Of a stretch of DNA of 64,000 bases, positions 39,830 to 48,115 are shown piece by piece. The notes under the pieces were generated by a model, which worked only from the letters and a program-made list of their open reading frames with translations, was not told the DNA's origin and made no database searches. The DNA is from Eudromia elegans (lineage: Eukaryota; Chordata; Aves; Tinamiformes; Tinamidae). The position numbers and the translations under genes were made by a program. The stretch lies in contig PTEX01000314.1 in NCBI GenBank assembly GCA_003342815.1, positions 699,465-763,464 of the forward strand, written 5' to 3'. How positions within the stretch are numbered: the first letter of the stretch is position 1; each line of letters begins with the position of its first letter.

Positions 39830-40900
39830 TGCAGCGGCCATCGTAAAGCAGCCTCTTAAAATTACCTGGAAGACCCCAGAGCCGATATGGGTCGAACAGC
39901 AGCCACCGAACGAGCAAAGGCTACAGCAGGCTCATCCCCTGGTTCAGGAACAGTTAGAGGCAGGGCACTTGGTACATTCCACGAGTCCATGGAATACGCC
40001 AATTTTTGTAGTCCCAAAGAAATCTGGCAAGTTTCGGCTGCTGCAGGACTTGCGAGCAGTCAACGCTCAAATGGAGCCAACTGGGGGCCCTTCAGCCAGG
40101 GTTGCCCTCTCCGGCCATGTTGCCAGTCGGATGGCATCTTCTTATCATTGATCTGAAGGACTGTTTCTATACCATATCATTGCACCCAGAGGACTCAGTA
40201 TGTTTTGCCTTCACCTTGCCCTCGATAAATCGAGCGGCTCCTGCTCAACAGTATCAGTGGGTGGTGTTACCGCAGGGCATGCCTAATAGTCCCACCATGT
40301 GTCAGATCTTCGTAGCGGACGCCTTGCAGCCGATACACCAGGTATGGCCAAACACCTTGATCTACCATTAGATGGACGATACACTGTTTGCCCGTAAAGA
40401 CCCATTGACTCCGCAGGAAGAGACATTCTTAGCGGAGACTCTGGCCAAAAGGAAGCTAGTGATCACTCCGGAAAAGGTCCAGCAACAACATCCATGGAAG
40501 TACCTTGGGTGGCGCATTGCGGAATCACACATCCGTCTGCAAAAGATCACCCTACATGCCCCTCTCAAAACGCTGCTGGATGTCCAGATGTTGTTGGGTG
40601 ACCTGCAATGGGTTCGCTCTGTCTTGGGAATCTCTAATGAGGAGTTGAGGGCGCTACAGCCGTTGTTATGCGGTACAGACCCTGCAAAGCGTATTGAGTT
40701 AACTGTGGAGCAATTCCGCTGCTTGGACTCCTTAGCTTCGGCGGTAGGACATCGACTGGGGGACGATGGCATCCGGAGGTACCTCTCTGTCTCCTGTTGC
40801 TCGTCAGTCAGGAGTCAGCTGCGGCTGCAATTATGCAATGGCAAAAGAAAAAAGGGAGAGGAATGGATATGGATGCAAGGAACGATGAGTTATGGACGTT
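39830..40900 (+). pseudogene. pol: Endogenous retrovirus reverse transcriptase remnant
   Basis: RT begins in the same frame as protease, with a conserved [15 protein letters not shown]-type fingers region near 39995-40035. The frame shifts by one at a G-run near 40083-40087 and then continues through the palm. Motif A (LKDCF) is near 40153, motif B (LPQGMPNSP) near 40267, and motif C has its MDD at 40372-40380. The codon before MDD is a TAG stop at 40369-40371, so the active-site motif is broken. The connection region runs to about 40790, where a second frame change returns to the first frame. Confidence 0.9.
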
Positions 40901-41630
40901 AGAATGGCTTTTCCCCCCTCTTCAGCCTCGAAATAGTATTTCCACATGTTTGGACATACTGGCGAGTCTGGTTAGAAGAGGCTATGATAGGGTGTTGGTG
41001 ATAGCCGGGCAAGAACCTGAGTTTATTCATTTACCACTGCAAAGCGCAGACTTCGAATGGGCCTTAAGGCATTCGCAGTCTTTGCAGCTTGCCCTGTTGG
41101 ATTTTTTGGGTGAAGTAACCGGAGAGCGTCCTCCTGGAAAGCTGGGCCAGTTTGTCATCTCGCATACCTGGACAATCGTTCCCAAATGCCAGGATCGTCC
41201 CATAGCCAAAGCCCTGACAGTTTTCACGGACGCAGGCAAGGCCTCAAGGAAGGCTGCAGTCGTCTGAAAGGAAGAGGAGACCTGGAAGCAGCACATCTTG
41301 CAGGCCCAGGAAGGGGATTCTCTGCAAACGCTGGAGCTGGCGGCAGTGGTTTGGGCTTTGGGGAATTGGCTGGACGCTCTCCTGAACGTTATTACAGATT
41401 CATTGTATGTCGTGGGGGTGGTCATGCGAATCAAAGCAGCTTTCCTTAGCGATACAAAAAACAGTAGGCTGTGACAATTGTTCACACAGCTGCGGCAAAC
41501 CATATATTTGCGACGCGAACCGTTTTGTGTAATCCATATCTGAAACCATCAATGGGCGGATGGTTTGGGCAATGGTAATGCTCGTGTGGACAGATTGGTG
41601 TGTCTGGTTGGCTCGCATCCGCTCAACTGA
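40797..41630 (+). pseudogene. pol: Endogenous retrovirus RNase H remnant
   Basis: The RNase H catalytic acids are visible in order: FTDAG near 41223, TLELAA near 41328 and ITDSLYV near 41392. They lie in one frame, interrupted by TGA stops at 41265, 41472, 41541 and 41628. The tail NGNARVD near 41571-41591 is the conserved RNase H C-terminal helix region, and it leads directly into integrase in the same frame. Confidence 0.85.
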
Positions 41631-42532
41631 TTTGAATCGGCTCGAATAAGCCATGATCAGTTCCACACAAACGCCAAGGGTTTGGTCCGAGCCTATGGAC
41701 TCTCGATGGCCGACGCGCGTGGCATTGTACAGGCATGTCCGCAGTGCAGCCATCATGGCCCTGGACTGGGAATCGGAGTCAACCCAAGAGGGTTAAGGGC
41801 ATTAGAAATCTGGCAGGTGGACGTAACGCACGTCCCCAAATTTGGCAGACTAAAGTATGTGCATGTGACGATTGACACCTTTTCACATGTGTTATGGGCG
41901 ACAGCTCAGCCTGGGGAAAAAGCACTGCATGTGAAGAAACATTTGATAGCATGCTTTGCGGGGCTGGGCGTGCCGGAGTCCATCAAAACAGATAACGGAC
42001 CTGCCTATGCCAGCGAAGGCCCCCGGCGTTTCTGTGAAACTTGGGGGGTGAAACATAGCCGAGGGCTTCCGAATTCTCCTACAGGACAAGCAATTATTGA
42101 AAGAGCTAATAGAATGTTAAAGGACTATCTGTCAAAATTCCCTGGTATCAATGATCCCAAGGAACGTTATCTTACGCCCTGTTTGTCCTAAACCATTTAT
42201 GTGTGTTCGGAGATGGAAGTGACCCTCCGATGTTTTGTCATTCTCAGCAGCTCTGAGAATCAGGAGCTGGTGCCCCCATCATGCGAGTCTTGTATCGTAA
42301 CCCAAAAACTGGCATATTGTAGGGCCCAGTTGATGTCATTTTCAATGGTCGAGGGCATATGTGTGTCTCTTCCCCGACAGGGCTCCTCTGGGTGCCAAGC
42401 AGATGGACAAAGGCTGCAGTACGGCAGCGACGCTGGAACGTCTTCTCCGACTGCGCCGCCGGACTGCACTGGAGCGGTGAATTGCCTGTGAATTGCTTAT
42501 TTCACTCTGCATGTAGAATCATGAAACTGTAA
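41631..42532 (+). pseudogene. pol: Endogenous retrovirus integrase remnant
   Basis: The N-terminal HHCC zinc-binding set is present (H-x3-H near 41652-41666, CPQC near 41734-41745). The core has the D,D-35-E triad: WQVDVTH near 41813, TDNGPAY near 41990 and the E of IIERANR near 42097. A frame change near 42164 is followed by more core sequence, a TGA at 42254, and the C-terminal DNA-binding domain (GPVDVI and WVPSRWTK near 42323-42412). That domain is interrupted by a TAG at 42320-42322. The frame closes at 42530-42532. The core is intact for 170 codons (41682-42191). Confidence 0.9.
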
Positions 42533-43530
42533 TCTTTTTTTTTCCCGTGGAAGTGGTTTTGCCCTTGAAGGAAACTTTCCTCTCCAAAGCTGGGATTCTG
42601 GCCAGGTCCCAGTTTAGGATGATAAGGAAAGTAGTACATACCAGATGTTACCGCTAACAAAAACAAAAAAAAAGAAAAGAGCAAGTTTTGCTGATTTGGC
42701 TTTATAAAAGCTGGACCCTCTTGTAGCGACTTTGGAGACCTCACTTATGGATAGACGCACCGCGTAAGACCTCCCAGTGGCCGGAAAGGCCTTCCAAATC
42801 CTCGCTGCAACAGGGGCTCTCCACTGATTGCGGATCTGGATGATGATAGAGTATTTAGGCAATTGGTGATGTATCTTTTCTCAAACATTATTCTCTCAGT
42901 ACATAGTAAGTTTATTGTTTTGTTATGTGTATTATTTCATTTCATATTGTTTGATATTGATGGTAAATACAACCTAGGCTGCACCTGAACATGAGGCCTC
43001 TCCCCCTCCCACCACCCGAGCCATGGCGAAACTCTCCTCTCTCCCCTTCGGTCTGAATTCAGTGTTCATCGTAAATAAAGAAAAAGCATAACTGCAGGCT
43101 GTCTTGACAGGACTGCAGACTGTCTTGGCATAACTGCAGGCCGTGATGATTCCGCTGCACCACAAGGACACTGAGAATAAAGAGATAAAGACGCTGGGAA
43201 CAGGGCAGCAAGGAATTGGGAGTGCTGAGGCTGCAAGGACACTCAGAGCAAAGAAGTTAAGAAATAGCACTGTGGAGCGAGCGGAGGAGTGGGAACCAAC
43301 TTCAAACGTGGGACTGAGTGAGCTCAACAAGATAAGAGCCGGACCACCTGTAGTCTGATTAGAAGGATGTGTGAACAGATGCTTTTAGCCAATCATTTAT
43401 GTTAGTGCGCATGTGAACAGTACCTATTGGAAAAGGCTTTCAGGCGCTTTGCTGTAAACCCCCATGACACCTCACCCCACAGTTGGCTTGTCTCTTGTGG
43501 GCATCTGGTATAGCCTGTGCGAATGTTGTA
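42533..43530 (+). other. Non-coding 3' segment of the retrovirus, no env recognised
   Basis: No surface or transmembrane envelope features are visible: no fusion peptide, no CX6CC-like motif and no long open frame. A small tandem 'aactgcaggctgtctt' motif recurs about three times at 43088-43145. This may be a deleted env region or sequence brought in by recombination with another element. Confidence 0.6.
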
Positions 43531-43547
43531 AAGAAAAAAGGGGGAAA
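43531..43547 (+). promoter_or_regulatory. Polypurine tract of the retrovirus
   Basis: The uninterrupted purine run AAGAAAAAAGGGGGAAA abuts the TG that opens the 3' LTR. This is the standard plus-strand priming site. Confidence 0.85.
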
Positions 43548-43812
43548 TGTGGATAATGAAGTGTACAGGGGGGTGTATAGGGATGTGTACAGGGGGATGT
43601 CCTGGAACAGGCCTCTGATAAGCGAATGCGGCTAGGCACTTAGTAATGTGCTTGGCAACCAATGATAGTACACCACGATCGCAAGGCCAGTGCTCGAGTG
43701 TATAAGAATCAGTGCTTTTCGAGCAATAAACAGAGCTAGATGTAACTCACATTGAGTCTCAGTCTGGTAATCCCGGCTCGCTCCTAAGCTTTATCGACTC
43801 TGATTTCCAACA
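43548..43812 (+). repeat. 3' LTR of the endogenous retrovirus (265 bp)
   Basis: It begins TGTGG right after the polypurine tract and ends CCAACA. It contains a TATAAG box at 43701-43706 and a polyadenylation signal AATAAA at 43725-43730, so U3, R and U5 are all present in a short LTR. Repeated 'gggatgtgtacaggggg'-like words lie in U3 at about 43560-43605. The next bases are CGAGTC; no matching duplication was found at the left end. Confidence 0.85.
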
Positions 43813-44339
43813 CGAGTCCACTCATAAAAAGGTCTAAGAAGTAAGGAAAAGAGATTTCTGGTTTTATAGACTCAAAGCAGCAAATCATGATAACTTTTTT
43901 TTTTTTTCTTTTCTGTGACTGGCAAACTATGGTGTGCATATTTTGCCTATCATCCAGGACTGGGACATGGCCAGAGGACAGGAGTCAAATGGGAGGCATC
44001 CCTTCATGGTCAAAAACACTTGCACGAAAGCCTACAACAGCTACGGTTTAGTAAGCCTACATGCAGGTTAACATAAAGAGTCCTGCAAAGGAATTTTGTG
44101 TACTACAACAAAGGCAGTGATGTATCCATCTATAAGTCAACCAAAATCAGACCAGTTATTTAAGACATACGACTGCAGATGTGTGGCTATGATCTCATAC
44201 TCTGCTGTGTCTAGCATGTTTAAATAATTTTCCTGGGGATAGGGGAACCCAATGACCAATGCAATTGCCTTTGGGACCTGTGTCTGTACAAAGGGGGAAG
44301 CTTTCATTTCCCACATTGACTGCATTCAATCTCCAAGGA
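43813..44339. other. Non-coding DNA right of the retrovirus
   Basis: No gene or recognisable repeat is seen apart from a short poly-T run near 43895. Confidence 0.5.
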
Positions 44340-44865
44340 AGCCCTTTCTCAGACTTACTGTGACTGAGCTCTGACCCCTCTTACTGTCACCATGGCTTAT
44401 GACTCAAAGCACTGGGAGTTTCTGCAGGACTGACATAGGGCTCCGCATCAGGAACCGTTGGGCTTTTGTGCCCACATCCATTTCCCTCTTGCTTTTCTTG
44501 TAAAGCTTTTCCCCAGTATTTTCCCCAGGCAAGAGGAAGTGCTATGTGCTGAGCATCCCCTGCCTCCTTGTGCACTCAGAGATTTGGCAAAGAATTACCA
44601 AAGGGCGCCTTGGCAGGAACGGGGCCTGTCTCGGCAGTGCTTGCCTCCCTCTTCTGCTGTGCTACAACTGTGAGGACCGTCACGCTGTCCAGTGGAACCA
44701 CAAGTTCAGGCAGGACTCTCGTCCTTAAAGCACAGAACCAACTGCTAAAGAAGCCTTTCTTTGCTGCTGGTGTGACACCGGGCCACAGTCTTTTATCGTG
44801 TGGAGCCACAGCTCTTCCAGAGGCAGAGTCACAGCTTGTGTCTTATGAGGCTCTGCCTTTTGATG
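44340..44865 (+). repeat. Left arm of a diverged inverted repeat
   Basis: This about 525-base arm matches the reverse complement of 45835-46325. Shared blocks include the 'gtggttccactggaca'-type segment (as 'tgtccagtggaaccac' here near 44688) and the 'gctgagcatcccctgcctcct' segment near 44547. Shared too is 'gtggagccacagctcttcc' near 44799. Both arms keep a similar open frame for about 50 codons, which hints that the source was once coding, but I do not recognise the protein. Confidence 0.8.
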
Positions 44866-44884
44866 CAGATACTGAGGCACAGTA

Positions 44885-44992
44885 CTGAGAGAGGGCAAGT
44901 CTGTCTTTCCCTGTTGACAAGCTGGCTCAGATGTGCAGATGTGGCAGAAGGCTCTTCGGGGCTCAGAGGGAGAGGAGAGTGCTACGGCCCAG
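44885..44992 (+). repeat. Direct repeat copy 1 (about 105 bp)
   Basis: This stretch starts 'actgagagagggcaag' and ends 'gagggagaggagag'. It is nearly identical to 47017-47117 in the same orientation. It sits immediately beyond the left arm of the inverted repeat, so the two repeats probably belong to one larger duplicated unit. Confidence 0.85.
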
Positions 44993-45834
44993 AGGCCAGT
45001 GCACTGAAGTGCCATCTGTGGTGCTGGTTAGAAGAGCAAGGCCTGCGGAGTGGGGAGGCAGCATGGCTATAGCCACACACAAGACACGCTATCGGGAAGC
45101 ATGGCGAGGCCACAAAAGGGAAGGCTTGTCACAACGGAGCAGAAGCATGGGCTAGTTGCTCCGTTCCATGAAGTGTCCTGAGATTATGCTTGAGGTAGGG
45201 GCAGCAGGCAGCAGGGAAGAAGCAAAGCGGCAGGGAAGCACCACATGCCTTCCTGAGGTTCCCTCTGCCACAGGTGCAGAGTGCTGCACTCTTCCTTCCG
45301 AGTGAAAGTCAAACACGAAAGTGCTGGAGCTTCTCAGGGAATCTGCATCACGTCTTCATGTAGCTGGCGGAAGCAACCTCTCCAGGCGCTCTTGCCCTGA
45401 CACTTAGTGCAGAGTGAGTTTGTCCTGGTGAGCACATCACCAGCACGCCTGAATATTTTGCTCTCTAGCAAAGTGCTTCAGAAGAAGGAAGGCGAAGCAA
45501 AAAGCAAGAGTCTGCAGCCACGAGAGAGGGCAGGCAGCGCTTGCTTACTTGCTCCTAATCCCTAAGCTGCATGCACCAAGAAGTGTACTGTAGGACAAGC
45601 ACTTGAGAGTCGTGATCTCTTTCATCCCACCAGGATGCTCAATGAAGTGGGTGAGTGATAGGAAGCCATGCTCAAACGCAGCAGAGTTTCTAAGAGGTCT
45701 GCATGGTGATGAAGCACTGGGTGAGCCTAGGAATGAGGAAGTAGGAAGGCTGGGAGCATCTCCACACCAGTGGAACAGGGCAGCTGTACACAGAGGGCCA
45801 GGAGGCACTGGCCCATCTCTGTGTTCGTATGCCT
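44993..45834. other. Spacer between inverted repeat arms
   Basis: This is moderately GC-rich sequence with several short ORFs and no recognisable domain. It may be more of the same low-copy repeat family. No supported gene. Confidence 0.4.
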
Positions 45835-46325
45835 AGAACAGCAGAACTACGTAACCCGCAAGCCATGACAGTGCCTCTGGAAGAGCTGTGGCTCCACACG
45901 AATAAAGACTACAGGCCTGTGACACACTAGCAGCAAAGAAAGGCTTCCTTAGCAGCTGACACTATGCTTGAAGCACTAGAGCCCTGCCTGAACTTGTGGT
46001 TCCACTGGACAGAGTGCCGCTCCTCACAGCTGTAGCGCAGCACAAGAGGCAGGCAGCCACTGCCGAGACAGGCTCCGTTCCTGCCAAGGTGCCTTTGGCA
46101 ATTGTTGACCAAATCTCGGCATGCACCAGGAGGCAGGGGATGCTCAGCTCACAGCAGTGCCTCTTGCCTGGCAGAGAAAAGCCTTTTGAGAAAAGAGCAG
46201 GAAAGCAGACGGGGGTGCAAAAGGCCAAGGGCTCCTGCCGCAGAGCCCTAAGTCCATCCTCCACGGAGGAGGCCATTGAGTCACAAGCCTTGGTGAAGAA
46301 GAGCTGTGCCACCACTCTGACACGA
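45835..46325 (-). repeat. Right arm of the diverged inverted repeat
   Basis: This is the reverse-complement partner of 44340-44865, with small indels and scattered substitutions, so the duplication is not recent. The block continues rightward with further open minus-strand segments (46326-47016), up to 188 codons, that match no family I know. Confidence 0.8.
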
Positions 46326-47016
46326 GGCCTGATAAAGACCTTCCGTGGAGCTCTGATGGACACTGCACGTCAGGTGGCAAATGAAAGCTCCTCTCCTCAT
46401 ACAGACACAGCATGAAAAGGCCCCTCCTTTGACTGTTGCCCTTCTCAAACTCCAGGAAAGTCAGTTCAACATACCGAGCACTGCACAAGGAGGTGATCCC
46501 AGCCACACACCCCATCACATCATCCACGTGCTGTGTCAGCAGGACAAGTGTCTGGATGGCAGCTTCGTCATCTCCTGTGCCCTGGGAGGGCAGAGGCTGA
46601 TGGAAGCATTAAAAGAGCATGGAGCACAGTGCCATCCATGCTCTTGATGCAAATAACACCGAGAAGCCCGCGGGCAGTAACACAAGGGTGGCCCCGCTTG
46701 CTCAGCACCTCCAACTTCACGTAGAGTGCTCGTTCTGAAAGGATTGACCCGATGAGGATGCAAGCAGATGAGGGCTTAGATGAGGGCACTTGCTGAAATG
46801 CAGAGCCTCCAGGGAGAGCGCTGAGAGCTCCAGCTAGTCCTCCACACTCAGGACCTGAAGCCACAAGACATTGCACGGCATGCTCTCGGCCAGGTGCTGG
46901 AGCACACGGAACATCACAGGGGAGACAAGGGATATGAAGAAAGTGTGAACAAGCACGGTGCAGTGGCAGCTGAGAGATAGCTGCTCGAGCGTAGAAAAGA
47001 CACAATATGCAGAGAG
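46326..47016 (-). pseudogene. Unrecognised, possibly once-coding low-copy sequence
   Basis: GC content and codon-like openness on the minus strand are higher than in flanking DNA. An open frame of 188 codons spans 46568-47134, with other frames open nearby. The frame changes repeatedly and no start or splice structure can be defended. It could be a remnant of a bird-expanded multigene family. I cannot name it. Confidence 0.25.
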
Positions 47017-47117
47017 TACTGAGAGAGGGCAAGGCTGTCTTTCCCTGTTGGCAAGCTGGCTGGGATGTGCAGATGTGGCAGAGGGCTCTTTGGGGCTCAG
47101 AGGGAGAGGAGAGGGTC
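47017..47117 (+). repeat. Direct repeat copy 2 (about 100 bp)
   Basis: Same orientation and nearly the same sequence as 44885-44992, with a handful of substitutions. Repetitive DNA stops about here, and unique sequence leading to the HUS1 promoter begins. Confidence 0.85.
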
Positions 47118-47689
47118 ACCTTTCTGTTCCACATTTCCTTTATTCTTATTAGTGTGGTTTAAGACAGCAGATTTTGTTATCAAGTTAATTGTGGAGGAGT
47201 AGATTCTGTACATACTAAGCATCCTGGAATTGATAACTGTCTCTCAGCTCGAGCAAGCCTCTGTATTGCCATAACTTCTGTTTGTTCCTGTTTTTTTGGT
47301 CTAATTTCCTCGTTCTGCAGCAATTCTCCCAAATCAGCTCTCCAGGGTAGCATGGAACCCAGCTCCTGGAAGCAGTCCTGGTGGTCTGGGGTTCATGTTA
47401 GCCTGGCCAATGCGTAGGAAGACATTGGGAGGGCAAAGCAGGGTTTGCTAGGTCCACTACAGAGTGCAGTTGCTGCTCCAGTCGCTCATCCCTTCAGCTT
47501 GGCTGCCAGAGGAGACTCTCGCTGCACTCTTCTCACGTCACTCCCATTCGTTTTCTCAGTGCCATCTTCACAGGCAGCATAAATGGGACTATTCCGCACA
47601 TTTTATTTTCTTCTTCCGACACCCTCACTCCTTGCCACAGCAGACCCTGTAACCTTCCTTCCAGGCCCTCCTTCCTGCTAGCACAGCGG
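47118..47689. other. Upstream flank of HUS1
   Basis: This is unique-looking sequence with no gene recognised. It grades into the HUS1 CpG island. Confidence 0.5.
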
Positions 47690-48115
47690 GTGGGAAGACC
47701 GCGCTTGCCTCCGCACTTCGGCACGTTCAGCCGACTCTGCCGAGTTCTGTGCAGTGCCAGGAGCCTGACACTCCCGGCGCCGACCTCCTGCCCTCCGCAC
47801 CCCGCCTGCTTCAGCTCCTCCCTCAGGCGGCTGCGTCGCCGGGCCCTCGGAGGCGGGGCCGGAGGCGGGGATGAGGCCGGGGCCCGGGCCCGGGCCGGGA
47901 CCAGGGCGGAGCGGAGCAGCCAGCGGGGGCGGTGCAGCGGTGTCCCGGCGGCGGGAGAGGAGCGCGCGCGGCGGCCGCCATCATGCGATTCCGGGCCAAG
48001 ATCGTGGATCTCGCCTGTCTCAACCACTTCAGCCGTGAGCGGGCGGGGCGGCGGGGCGGCGGTGTAGTCGGGGGAGGGGGGGTCCGTCCGTCCGTCCGTC
48101 TGTCCGTCCTTCTGT
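47690..48115 (+). promoter_or_regulatory. CpG-island promoter of HUS1
   Basis: CpG-dense sequence surrounds the HUS1 start codon, with GGGCGG boxes (for example near 47905 and 48045) and no TATA box. This is typical of a broadly expressed DNA-repair gene. An imperfect TCCG tetranucleotide run at 48085-48112 lies just inside intron 1. Confidence 0.8.

Larger units (their letters stand above)
37199..43812 (+). mobile_element. Decayed class II (betaretrovirus-like) endogenous retrovirus, env-less
   Basis: The order is: LTR-like 5' end, primer-binding site, gag (MA fragment, CA with major homology region, two zinc knuckles), dUTPase-protease, reverse transcriptase, RNase H, integrase, polypurine tract and 3' LTR. 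A dUTPase in the pro frame and a -1 offset between gag (stop at 39142-39144) and dUTPase point to the betaretrovirus/ERVK-like class. The copy cannot make proteins: many in-frame stops and at least three frame changes interrupt it. No envelope gene is recognisable between 42532 and 43530. The left boundary is uncertain because the 5' end does not match the 3' LTR. Confidence 0.9.

Noticed and set aside
42533-43530. Envelope gene of the retrovirus
   Set aside because: No open frame, fusion-peptide-like or disulfide-loop motif was found.
46568-47134. 188-codon minus-strand ORF as an active gene
   Set aside because: Lies in duplicated DNA, neighbouring homologous copies are frame-broken, and no family was recognised.
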